Assembly (NCBI RefSeq): GCF_900198195.1
Contig: NZ_LT899436.1
Location: forward strand, 4,306,001 to 4,370,000
Length of the DNA stretch: 64,000 bases
Reading direction: 5' to 3'
Source of the DNA: Tenacibaculum jejuense
Lineage (GTDB): Bacteria; Bacteroidota; Bacteroidia; Flavobacteriales; Flavobacteriaceae
The notes under the pieces are model-generated. The model was not told the origin of the DNA. It did no database searches and saw only the letters and a program-made list of their open reading frames with translations. The translations under genes and the position numbers were made by a program. Positions 50,461 to 58,886 of the stretch are shown here, one piece after another (the stretch's first letter is position 1; each line of letters begins with the position of its first letter).

Positions 50461-51198
50461 TTACTCTGCGGTAAAATTTTTGTAGGAATAACTATTTACC
50501 CAATTATCTAGACTTACACCTAGTACAATAAACTGGTAATCATTTGCTATTTCTAATTTAGGAGGCGTGGTTGGATTTATCGTTAAAACTACATTAGATG
50601 TATCATAATAACGGAAAAATCGATCAAAAGTATAAGTTCCTGATACAAAGATGCTGTTGTGCTCTAATAAGACTTGAAAATAAATAGCATCATTTTGTAA
50701 TTCGCTTTCATTCCAACGAAATTCTGGTGATAAACGAACAGAAGTATCAATTGTCACATCAGAATTATATACTGTTGCTTGTTGTGTATGCTTTATTCGT
50801 ATAGGATTCGATTTATGAATTTTACCTTCGGTTTGGTATGTAACAATTCCCCAAGCATCTTGTAATTCATTTCTTTTAAAAGCTGAAAGTTTGTTTCCAA
50901 AAACACCTTCAATAGATAAATTTTTAAGCTTATAATTAGAAAAATCGTCAGGATTTACATTTGCACTCTCAGTTTCGTAATATTTAAAATCAAAACTTCC
51001 TTCTTCAGGAAAATAATACACCAAAACTGCATCTTCGTTGTTACTACTTCCTGCACATGCAATAACTTCATCTAAAACTTTATCTGAATGATTAAGTAAA
51101 AAATCACTTAAAATAGTATTAGATAAATTGGTTGATTTTTCATCTTTACTACATGAAAAAAGTAGTATTGTAACAATAAGTATCCACTTACTGTGCAT
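50461..51198 (-). CDS. Lipoprotein of unknown function
   Basis: 245 residues with lipoprotein signal (WILIVTILLFSCSKDEK, Cys16). The mature part has beta-strand character (AVLVYYFPEEGSFDFKYYET; WGIVTYQTEGKIHKSNPIRI; NVVLTINPTTPPKLEIANDY). I recognise no domain. Overlaps the glycosidase gene by 11 bases and is 2 bases from the one-POTRA protein, so the three are made together. Confidence 0.75.
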   Translation of the reverse strand: MHSKWILIVTILLFSCSKDEKSTNLSNTILSDFLLNHSDKVLDEVIACAGSSNNEDAVLVYYFPEEGSFDFKYYETESANVNPDDFSNYKLKNLSIEGVFGNKLSAFKRNELQDAWGIVTYQTEGKIHKSNPIRIKHTQQATVYNSDVTIDTSVRLSPEFRWNESELQNDAIYFQVLLEHNSIFVSGTYTFDRFFRYYDTSNVVLTINPTTPPKLEIANDYQFIVLGVSLDNWVNSYSYKNFTAE

Positions 51199-52189
51199 AT
51201 AATTTCTGAATTAATTTTTCTGCTGGTTTATTCTGAGGTGTAAATCGGTTGTTATTTTCTCCTCCAACTTTTTCGTGATCGTGAAACCATTTCCATAAGA
51301 ATCCTCCAGCAAACCAATCTTCATTCCAAAACTGATTATAAATTGCTTGCGTAGCGTTTTCTTGAGCTTTTAAATTTACTTCTCCAGAAATTCTGTTCGA
51401 ACTCCAAGGTTCTTTACCAGTGTAATTTACACTTCTATATCCGAATTCAGTAAATAAAATAGGTTTATCAAATTTTTGATACAACTCTTTAATTGTTGCT
51501 TTATGGGGTTTCCAACCTAGCTCTAACTCTTCAACAGAAGGCGTTTTCGCTTCACTTAAAGGAAAATAGGCATCTACACCAATAAAATCTAATTGATTCC
51601 AAAACGGAACTCTTTTAAACTCATCCCAATTTGCTGCATAGGTTAATTTGCCTGAATATATTTTTTTTATTTTCTGAATTAATGAATTCCAATAATTCGG
51701 TCTGTTCATTACAAACTTTTCTAACTCAGTACCAATGCAAAATATATCTGCTTTAACTTCTTCAGCAGCTTTCGCATAATCTAAAATAAAAGCACTGTAA
51801 GAGTTTTCTAAGATTTTCCATTCCTCTTCAGTTTTCATTTCTATATATCCAGTAAATTCACCTCTCCAAACCCAAATCTGAGGTTTAATCATAAACTTTA
51901 TCCCTAGTTTTTTAAATTCTTCAGCATATTGTTTTACTCCTTTTTTGGTTTCACCAAACCATTGTCGAGACGAATTATATCGAACTTCTGGAGAGGCTAA
52001 ATCTTTTATAAAACCAAAAGGCATCAACGAAACATAATTCGCTGATGCCTTAACTACGGGTGTTGTATGTTTATCATTTATTGCTTCCGAAGAAGCAACA
52101 AAGCTTAATCCGTTTATTTTTTCTTTCTGACTATTGCAAGAAGTACATAGTAATAAAAATGATACTAGAAAAATTTGCTTGATCTTCAT
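51188..52189 (-). CDS. GH113-like glycoside hydrolase, lipoprotein
   Basis: 333 residues with lipoprotein signal (QIFLVSFLLLCTSCNSQKEK, Cys18). TIM-barrel hydrolase: KFMIKPQIWVWRGEFTGYI, acid/base candidate Glu155 in FCIGTELEKF, DFIGVDAYFPLS and nucleophile candidate Glu248 in PILFTEFGYRS, ending WFAGGFLWKWFHDHEKVGG. The layout fits glycoside hydrolase family 113, whose known members cut beta-1,4-mannan. Attached to the membrane; may trim mannan or mannan-like glycans. Cotranscribed with the following lipoprotein and POTRA protein. Confidence 0.85.
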   Translation of the reverse strand: MKIKQIFLVSFLLLCTSCNSQKEKINGLSFVASSEAINDKHTTPVVKASANYVSLMPFGFIKDLASPEVRYNSSRQWFGETKKGVKQYAEEFKKLGIKFMIKPQIWVWRGEFTGYIEMKTEEEWKILENSYSAFILDYAKAAEEVKADIFCIGTELEKFVMNRPNYWNSLIQKIKKIYSGKLTYAANWDEFKRVPFWNQLDFIGVDAYFPLSEAKTPSVEELELGWKPHKATIKELYQKFDKPILFTEFGYRSVNYTGKEPWSSNRISGEVNLKAQENATQAIYNQFWNEDWFAGGFLWKWFHDHEKVGGENNNRFTPQNKPAEKLIQKLYAQ

Positions 52190-52234
52190 GCATTAAAATA
52201 GCCATTAAATTACACTTCTTTATACATTAAAAGT

Positions 52235-53116
52235 TTAAAATAAAGCTCTAATTCCGAAACTATATGTTTCTCCTAGACCTTGAAAATTAAATCCTCTTAC
52301 AATGTTACTGTATAAAACTTCTAGGTTAATTACATCTGTTAATTGGTATTTACCACCAAAACCTAAAGAAGTATTGTCTTGCTCAAAATCTCCAAAACGC
52401 TCAGAATGTTGAGCAAAAGCTAATACTGTTGCTTTCTGAGTTGGGAAATAACTGATAAATGCTCCCGGAACTACTAAAAAAGTATTGTTAGCAAAACTTT
52501 TGTCATCTCCAAAACCATATTCAGTATTTAACTCTGTGAATAACTGCCACTTTCCGCTTGGAAATGTGTAATCATAAAAGAATCTATTTTGAAACGACCA
52601 TGCTGTTTGATCTAAAAATCCTCCATCTGGATTACTTTCATCACCACTTCCTAATAAAGGAATATGAATAGCACTCTGAATAGAAAAATTACCTACGTTT
52701 TCAAAAGGTTGAATTTTCACCGATGGGGCAATTGAAGAAAATCCCACTCTATTTGTTGGAGTATCTTCTAAACTAAATACAGACAGAGCTTGTCTACCTC
52801 CAAATGTATTTGAACGAAATTCTACAATAGCACCTACATTGATTCTGTTATTATCTGAAATACCTGTGAAAACTTCTAACGTAGACGTGAAAAAGTTTGA
52901 TCTTGCTACATCGCTTCCCTCACTATTATTTTGACCTGTTTCTCTAGTTTGTGTGTATAAACCATTAAACCATTTGATATCCCACTGGCCTTTATTTAAT
53001 AGTTTAGACGGTGTAAATACTTGTAAATTGTTCTTTTCTTCTTCTTGATTTTCTTCTTGAGAAAACACAAAAGAACTGAATGTAAATAATGCTAAAAGAA
53101 TTGAAATTCGTTTCAT
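52235..53116 (-). CDS. Outer-membrane beta-barrel protein (MetA/transporter-like)
   Basis: 293 residues with signal peptide (ISILLALFTFSSFVFSQ) and a short acidic segment. The mature protein is a barrel of alternating strands (KGQWDIKWFNGLYTQTRE; NRINVGAIVEFRSNTFGGR; LEVLYSNIVRGFNFQGLGE), ending in GETYSFGIRALF. Resembles barrels annotated as transporters of the phenol-degradation MetA type. No assigned substrate. It lies 45 bases upstream of the glycosidase gene and may begin this operon. Confidence 0.72.
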   Translation of the reverse strand: MKRISILLALFTFSSFVFSQEENQEEEKNNLQVFTPSKLLNKGQWDIKWFNGLYTQTRETGQNNSEGSDVARSNFFTSTLEVFTGISDNNRINVGAIVEFRSNTFGGRQALSVFSLEDTPTNRVGFSSIAPSVKIQPFENVGNFSIQSAIHIPLLGSGDESNPDGGFLDQTAWSFQNRFFYDYTFPSGKWQLFTELNTEYGFGDDKSFANNTFLVVPGAFISYFPTQKATVLAFAQHSERFGDFEQDNTSLGFGGKYQLTDVINLEVLYSNIVRGFNFQGLGETYSFGIRALF

Positions 53117-53200
53117 AATTAGTTTTTTATTGTACGCTAAGTCGTTTAAAAAAACATGGCATTACATAAAAACCCTAACTCTTTTTCTTATTTAAAACAA

Positions 53201-53214
53201 TTCTAAATTTAGAA
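53201..53214. repeat. Perfect 14-base palindrome in a divergent promoter region
   Basis: TTCTAAATTTAGAA between the minus-strand barrel gene and the plus-strand oxidoreductase operon, 55 bases before the latter's start. Possible operator; chance occurrence in AT-rich DNA is also possible. Confidence 0.3.
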
Positions 53215-53269
53215 CAAAAGTAAATTATTATCTTTTCTATCGACATAGTCAATAGCAATTTTCAAAAAC

Positions 53270-54613
53270 ATGGAACACATCGTTATTATCGGTAATGGTA
53301 TTTCTGGCGTTACTGCCGCAAGACATATTCGAAAGCTTTCGGATAAAAAAATTACCATTATCTCCTCAGAAACTGAACATTTTTTCTCTAGAACAGCACT
53401 TATGTACATATACATGGGGCATATGAAATTCGAAAACACCAAACCCTACGAAGATTGGTTTTGGAAAAAGAATCGAATCGAATTAAAAAAAGCCTTAGTA
53501 GAAAAAATTGATGCTGAGAATAAACAATTGCTATTGCAAGATGGGAGCTCTTTTTCTTATGATAAATTAATTCTTGCTACAGGTTCTAAACCAAATAAAT
53601 TTGGTTGGCCTGGTCAAGATTTAGATGGTGTTATGGGCATGTACCATAAACAAGATTTAGAAAGTTTAGAAAAATATGCTCCAAACAATAAAGTGTGTAA
53701 ACGTGCAGTAATTGTTGGTGGTGGACTTATTGGTATTGAGCTTGCAGAAATGTTACATAGTAGAAATATCCCCGTAACTTTCTTAGTTCGTGAAGCTAGT
53801 TTTTGGAATGGTGTATTACCTGAACAAGAATCTGAAATGATTAATAAAGAAATTTTAGAAAATCATATTGATTTAAGATTAGGTGTAAACTTAAAAGAAA
53901 TTAAAGCAGATAAAAACGGTAACGTAAAATCTATCGTTATTGCAGAAACTGGTGAAGAAATTGCTTGTAATGTTGTTGGATTAACTGCTGGTGTTTCCCC
54001 AAACATCAACTTTGTAAAAGAATCTTCTATTGAAACAAATAGAGGAATACTTGTAAATCGTTTTTTAGAAACTAGTGAAAAAGATATTTATGCTATTGGT
54101 GATTGTGCTGAGCAACATGAAGCTATTGGACAAAGAAGGCCAATAGAAGCTGTTTGGTATACTGGTAGAATGATGGGAGAAACTGTAGCGCAAACTATTT
54201 GTGGAAATCGAATTGAATATAAACCTGGACATTGGTTTAATTCAGCAAAATTCATTGACATTGAATATCAAACTTATGGATGGGTTTGGGCTAAGCCAAA
54301 AGAAAATGAAGCACGTTTTTTCTGGAAAGATGAAACTGGTAAAAAAGCCATTCATTTAAATTATGATAAGGAAACCCAAGAGTTTATTGGTATTAATACT
54401 TTCGGAATTCGACTTAGACATGAATTTTTCGATAAAGTGCTTACCGAGAAAAAAAGTGTAACTCATGTTTTAGAACATTTTAAGGATGCCAATTTTGATC
54501 CTGAATTCTTTAAACAACACGAAGAAGCAATTGTATCGCAATTCAATAAAGAAAACGGTACTAATCTTCAAGTAAAAAAGAAAAGTTGGAAACGCATATT
54601 TAGTAAGGCATAA
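53270..54613 (+). CDS. NAD(P)/FAD-dependent oxidoreductase
   Basis: 447 residues with two Rossmann motifs, FAD-binding IVIIGNGISGVTAARHIRKL at the start and NAD-binding VIVGGGLIGIELAEMLHSRN near 150, and the FAD-binding IYAIGDCAEQHEAIG near 275. Belongs to the pyridine nucleotide-disulfide oxidoreductase class II group, near nitrite/rubredoxin reductases; the CxxxxC redox pair of disulfide reductases is absent. First gene of a tight six-gene operon; 8 bases before an iron-sulfur membrane protein to which it may pass electrons. Confidence 0.87.
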   Translation: MEHIVIIGNGISGVTAARHIRKLSDKKITIISSETEHFFSRTALMYIYMGHMKFENTKPYEDWFWKKNRIELKKALVEKIDAENKQLLLQDGSSFSYDKLILATGSKPNKFGWPGQDLDGVMGMYHKQDLESLEKYAPNNKVCKRAVIVGGGLIGIELAEMLHSRNIPVTFLVREASFWNGVLPEQESEMINKEILENHIDLRLGVNLKEIKADKNGNVKSIVIAETGEEIACNVVGLTAGVSPNINFVKESSIETNRGILVNRFLETSEKDIYAIGDCAEQHEAIGQRRPIEAVWYTGRMMGETVAQTICGNRIEYKPGHWFNSAKFIDIEYQTYGWVWAKPKENEARFFWKDETGKKAIHLNYDKETQEFIGINTFGIRLRHEFFDKVLTEKKSVTHVLEHFKDANFDPEFFKQHEEAIVSQFNKENGTNLQVKKKSWKRIFSKA

Positions 54614-54621
54614 AAAAATTA

Positions 54622-56235
54622 ATGAATACCATGAAAGTAATTAAAAATATAGGTTTAGTAATCTCACTTATTGGGTTTGCTATTTTTACAGCAAGTATGT
54701 TTACAGGAACTAATAAAGTTTCTGAAGAAACATTTAATACTTGGGCTTCACAGAAAGTTAAAAGTGAAGTTTTTATTGAAAAAGCGAAAAAAGAAATTGT
54801 TGGTAAAGAACTTAGTGCCGCTCAATTGTCTTCTAAAATTGTTGATATCGCTAAACAATCTAACGAATATCATAAAAGTCAAAAGGAAATTGCTTGGGAT
54901 AAAATCATTTGGATAAAATGGAATAAAACATATAAAGATTTTGTTTATCCATTAGTTAGGTCTTCTGCCACTGGTTGGGTTGTTCAAAACCAAGGATTGT
55001 TTTTCTTTTTAACCTTCGGATTAGCCATTTTAGGTGGACTATTATTCTTTGGAGCTGATTATAAGCTATTAGGACCTGCAGGAATAAAAAATAATGGAAT
55101 TTTCCAACATTCTGCAACCAATAGAGGTGTTTTAGGAATGATTGCTTTCGTATATTTCGTAGGGTTTTATATGCTTTTGTATTTCTTCCCAAATTACTTA
55201 ATCAACCCTATTTTATCTGTAAATCCAATCAAGCAAGCTTTAAATGGTAATGCTTCAGATCAATGGTTTTTATATGGATTCATGTATTGTTCTGTAATGA
55301 CCGTTTTTGCAATCAGAATGTTTATCAAATACAGACATAATAATTATCAAATTGTAAGAACTGCTGTCGTATTATTTTTCCAAATTGCTTTTGCTTTCTT
55401 AATTCCTGAAATTCTAGTTGCATTTAACAAACCTTGGTTCGATTTTAAAAATGCTTGGCCTTTAAATTATACGTTCTTTTTCGACTGGAATATTAATAGT
55501 TTAATAGAGAATGGAAACTTAGGAATCTTCATGTTAGTATGGGGAATCATTTTAACCCTAGTTATTGTTCCTGTAATGGTATATTTCTACGGAAAAAGAT
55601 GGTATTGTTCATGGGTTTGTGGTTGTGGTGGTTTAGCCGAAACTTTAGGAGATCCATATAGACAATTATCTAGTAAGTCTTTATTTTCATGGAAAGTTGA
55701 GCGTTGGTTAATTCATGGAGTTTTAGTTTTTGCTACGGTAATGACAGCATTAACATTGTACACATATTTTGCAGAAATGGAAACTTGGAAAGAATTAGCT
55801 TTTGGCCTTTCTGTATATGATGTACAAAGTTCATACGGATTCTTAATTGGTTCTATTTTCTCTGGAGTTATTGGAACAGGATTCTATCCTATTTTAGGAA
55901 ACCGTGTTTGGTGTCGTTTTGGTTGTCCTTTAGCTGCTTATATGGGATTAGTACAACGTTTCAAATCACGTTTCAGAATTACAACTAATGGAGGTCAATG
56001 TATTTCTTGTGGAAACTGTTCTACCTACTGTGAGCAAGGTATCGATGTAAGATCTTATGCTCAAAAAGGAGAAAATATAATTCGTTCTAGTTGCGTTGGT
56101 TGTGGTGTATGTTCTGCTGTTTGTCCTAGAGGAGTTTTAAAATTAGAAAACGGACCAGAAGATGGAAGAATTAACCCAACACAAGTATTGTTAGGTAATG
56201 ATGTAGATTTGATAAAATTAATGAATGAAAAATAA
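54622..56235 (+). CDS. 4Fe-4S membrane protein, NapH/CcoG-like
   Basis: 537 residues. Several membrane helices (LVISLIGFAIFTASMFTG; LGMIAFVYFVGFYMLLYFF) with a large hydrophilic segment between the first two. Cys motifs: KRWYCSWVCGCGGLAE near 330, VWCRFGCPLAAYMGLVQR near 430, then two 4Fe-4S clusters in CISCGNCSTYCEQGID and CVGCGVCSAVCPRG. The pattern is that of the NapH/CcoG/RdxA family of electron-transfer or metal-handling proteins. Pairs with the flavoprotein upstream; overlaps the MORN protein gene by 11 bases. Confidence 0.87.
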   Translation: MNTMKVIKNIGLVISLIGFAIFTASMFTGTNKVSEETFNTWASQKVKSEVFIEKAKKEIVGKELSAAQLSSKIVDIAKQSNEYHKSQKEIAWDKIIWIKWNKTYKDFVYPLVRSSATGWVVQNQGLFFFLTFGLAILGGLLFFGADYKLLGPAGIKNNGIFQHSATNRGVLGMIAFVYFVGFYMLLYFFPNYLINPILSVNPIKQALNGNASDQWFLYGFMYCSVMTVFAIRMFIKYRHNNYQIVRTAVVLFFQIAFAFLIPEILVAFNKPWFDFKNAWPLNYTFFFDWNINSLIENGNLGIFMLVWGIILTLVIVPVMVYFYGKRWYCSWVCGCGGLAETLGDPYRQLSSKSLFSWKVERWLIHGVLVFATVMTALTLYTYFAEMETWKELAFGLSVYDVQSSYGFLIGSIFSGVIGTGFYPILGNRVWCRFGCPLAAYMGLVQRFKSRFRITTNGGQCISCGNCSTYCEQGIDVRSYAQKGENIIRSSCVGCGVCSAVCPRGVLKLENGPEDGRINPTQVLLGNDVDLIKLMNEK

Positions 56236-56701
56236 GTTTTTATTATTCTTTTTATTGATTGGCTTCATAGGAATTGCTCAAAAAGTATATCAAAAAAAAT
56301 ATTATTCAGACGGTTCTATTAAAGAAGAAGGCTGGATGAAAGATAACTTAAGACATGCTTATTGGAAATTCTATTATCCTAATGGAGAAATCAAAGAAAA
56401 AGGACATTACAGTAAGGGCTTAAAAGATAAATATTGGTACTTTTACCGCGATAATGCTTCTAAATTAAAAGAAGGACATTATATAAATGGTATGCAAAAC
56501 AAGTGGTGGCTTTATTATGATAATAAAGGTACTGTAGAACATAAATGTCAATTGAAAAATGACATTAAAAATGGATACTGTTTAATTTACCAAAAAAGTA
56601 AATTAATTAAAGCTTCTAAGTTTGTGAATGGTAAAAAAGTAAAAGAGTGGACGGATTTCTCTTCTTTCAAAAGAGAAAATAATCTTAATGATTTAAAATA
56701 A
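56225..56701 (+). CDS. Exported MORN/YwqK-repeat protein
   Basis: 158 residues with signal-like helix (KFLLFFLLIGFIGIAQ) and five MORN-like repeats: YYSDGSIKEEGWMKDN, YYPNGEIKEKGHYSKGLK, KYWYFYRDNASKLKEGHYIN, KWWLYYDNKGTVEHKCQLKN. Similar to the 116-residue protein at 19793 but with more repeats. Overlaps its neighbours by 11 and 1 bases, so it belongs to the operon; function unknown. Confidence 0.8.
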   Translation: MKNKFLLFFLLIGFIGIAQKVYQKKYYSDGSIKEEGWMKDNLRHAYWKFYYPNGEIKEKGHYSKGLKDKYWYFYRDNASKLKEGHYINGMQNKWWLYYDNKGTVEHKCQLKNDIKNGYCLIYQKSKLIKASKFVNGKKVKEWTDFSSFKRENNLNDLK

Positions 56702-57396
56702 TGAGGCAGCCATTAATCAGAGTAATTATACCTGCATATAATGAACAAGACTCTATTCCTAAAGTAATTCATGATATTCCTGATATTGTAGAGGAAGTAA
56801 TTGTTGTAAATAATAATTCAACAGACAACACTCCTGAAAATGCTAAAAAAGCAGGTGCTACAGTTTTATCAGAAGAAAGAAAAGGATACGGTTATGCTTG
56901 TTTAAAAGGAATAAATTATATCACATCAAATAATCTAGAGACTGATATCGTTGTGTTTTTAGATGGCGATTATTCAGATTACCCTGAGGAACTTGTTGAA
57001 ATTATAAAGCCAATTCTTGATAAAGATATTGATTTTGTAATTGGTTCTCGTGTTAAACGACTACGTGAAAGTGGAGCTATGACTCCACAACAAGTTTTCG
57101 GTAATTGGTTAGCTACTTTTCTAATGAAAGTGTTTTTTAATGCTAAGTTTACAGATTTGGGACCTTTTAGAGCTATAAAGTTTGATAAGCTTTTGGCACT
57201 TGATATGGAAGATAAAACATACGGTTGGACAGTAGAAATGCAATTAAAGGCAATTAAAAGGAAATATTCTTACGTAGAAATTCCTGTAAAATATAGGAAC
57301 AGAATTGGTGTATCTAAAGTTTCAGGTACAATAAAAGGAACTATATTAGCAGGCGTAAAAATATTAAGTTGGATTTTTAAATACAGTTTTAAATAA
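56701..57396 (+). CDS. Glycosyltransferase family 2, DPM1-like
   Basis: 231 residues without a membrane domain. Nucleotide-sugar site VIIPAYNEQDSIPKVIHDI, metal-binding FLDGDYSDYPEELVE near 90, and VIGSRVKRLRESG. The last 40 residues (VEIPVKYRNRIGVSKVSGTI) form the family's C-terminal helix region that meets the membrane. Relatives move a hexose from a nucleotide sugar to a polyprenyl phosphate. In this operon it could make the donor lipid used by the GT-C transferase two genes downstream (58887-60278). Overlaps the next gene by one base. Confidence 0.86.
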   Translation: MRQPLIRVIIPAYNEQDSIPKVIHDIPDIVEEVIVVNNNSTDNTPENAKKAGATVLSEERKGYGYACLKGINYITSNNLETDIVVFLDGDYSDYPEELVEIIKPILDKDIDFVIGSRVKRLRESGAMTPQQVFGNWLATFLMKVFFNAKFTDLGPFRAIKFDKLLALDMEDKTYGWTVEMQLKAIKRKYSYVEIPVKYRNRIGVSKVSGTIKGTILAGVKILSWIFKYSFK

Positions 57397-58886
57397 TGAT
57401 ACTTGAATACATCATTATCAGTTTATATAGTATATCTCTATTATTAGTTTTTTTATATGCTATTGCTCAGTTAAATTTATTATTTAACTACCTATCTTCA
57501 AAAAAGAAAGTTGATAATTCACCGAAATTTGACTTAACAAATGAAGATGAAGTTCCTTACATTACTATTCAACTTCCAGTATATAATGAATTATACGTAA
57601 TGGAAAGGTTATTAGATAACATTGCACTGATTCAATACCCAAAAGACAAACTGGAAATCCAAGTTTTAGATGATTCTACTGATGAATCTGTAGCATCAAC
57701 AGCCGCTCAAATAAAAAAGCTTCAAGAAACTGGATTAGACATTCAACATATTCGTAGAGAGAACAGAACTGGTTTTAAAGCTGGTGCTTTAAAAGAAGGC
57801 TTAAAATTTGCTAAAGGTGAGTTTATTGCCATTTTTGATGCTGATTTTTTACCGAAACCATGTTGGTTAGAAAAAACTGTTCCTTATTTTAAAGATCCTG
57901 AAATTGGTGTAGTTCAAACTCGTTGGGGACATATCAATAGAGATTACTCTACCCTTACTAAAGTGCAAGCTTTTGCTTTAGATGCACATTTTTCTTTAGA
58001 ACAAGTTGGCCGAAATAGTAAAGGACATTTTATCAATTTTAATGGAACAGCTGGTATATGGCGTAAAGAATGTATTATCGACGCAGGAAATTGGGAAGGA
58101 GATACACTTACTGAAGATTTAGATCTGAGTTACAGAGCACAGTTAAAAAAATGGAAGTTTAAATATTTAGAAGATGTTGTTACTCCAGCTGAATTACCAG
58201 TTGTAATTAGCGCAGCTAGGTCTCAACAATTTAGATGGAATAAAGGTGGTGCAGAAAACTTTCAAAAAATGATGGCTAGAATTATTACTAGTAAAAACAT
58301 TAATTTAAAAACGAAAGTACATAGTTTGCTTCACTTGTTAAATAGCTCTATGTTTACTTGTGTATTTTTAATGGGAATTTTAAGTATTCCTATGCTTTAC
58401 ATTAAAAATAAATATGGACACTTAGAATTATACTTTTGGGTAATGAGTTTCTTTGTTACAAGTACAATTATTTTCTTTGTTTGCTATTGGTTTATGTATA
58501 AAAATTCATTTGGTGGCGGTTTCAAAAACTTTATAAAATATATTGGAGCTTTTTTTACTTTCTTTTCTATAGCCATGGGATTCTCTTTACATAATACGAT
58601 TGCAGTTCTTGAAGGACATATTGGAAAGAAGAGTGAATTTGTAAGAACACCAAAATTCAACATCAAAACATTAGCTGATAGCTGGAAGAATAACAAATAC
58701 ATTAAAAAACGACCATCTTTAAATGTAGTTATAGAAGGTTTACTTGTTCTGTATTTTGCTTTCGGTTTGTTTAGTGCTTTTACAGTTGGTGATGGTGATG
58801 GTGACTTTGGACTTTTCCCTTTCCATTTGATGCTATTCATTGGTTTTGGATATGTATTCTTTAAATCAGTATTTTCTAAAGCATAA
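57396..58886 (+). CDS. Cellulose-synthase-like glycosyltransferase (GT2, membrane)
   Basis: 496 residues. N-terminal membrane helix, catalytic domain with DDS near 92-94 (LEIQVLDDSTDESVAST), the DAD motif (FIAIFDADFLPKP), the base TED in GDTLTEDLDLSYRAQLK and the acceptor motif QQFRWNKGGAENF, then four helices (VFLMGILSIPMLYI; FFTFFSIAMGFSLHNTIAV) and the C-terminal FGLFSAFTVGDGD region. Bacteroidota relatives are annotated as cellulose synthase family proteins; processive synthesis or a glycolipid is possible, but BcsB/BcsC partners are absent, so a lipid-linked sugar is favoured. Stop and start directly abut the next gene. Confidence 0.86.
   Translation: MILEYIIISLYSISLLLVFLYAIAQLNLLFNYLSSKKKVDNSPKFDLTNEDEVPYITIQLPVYNELYVMERLLDNIALIQYPKDKLEIQVLDDSTDESVASTAAQIKKLQETGLDIQHIRRENRTGFKAGALKEGLKFAKGEFIAIFDADFLPKPCWLEKTVPYFKDPEIGVVQTRWGHINRDYSTLTKVQAFALDAHFSLEQVGRNSKGHFINFNGTAGIWRKECIIDAGNWEGDTLTEDLDLSYRAQLKKWKFKYLEDVVTPAELPVVISAARSQQFRWNKGGAENFQKMMARIITSKNINLKTKVHSLLHLLNSSMFTCVFLMGILSIPMLYIKNKYGHLELYFWVMSFFVTSTIIFFVCYWFMYKNSFGGGFKNFIKYIGAFFTFFSIAMGFSLHNTIAVLEGHIGKKSEFVRTPKFNIKTLADSWKNNKYIKKRPSLNVVIEGLLVLYFAFGLFSAFTVGDGDGDFGLFPFHLMLFIGFGYVFFKSVFSKA

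Noticed and set aside
58484..58840. Reverse frame of 118 codons within the cellulose-synthase-like gene
   Set aside because: Low-complexity shadow of a membrane-helix coding region.
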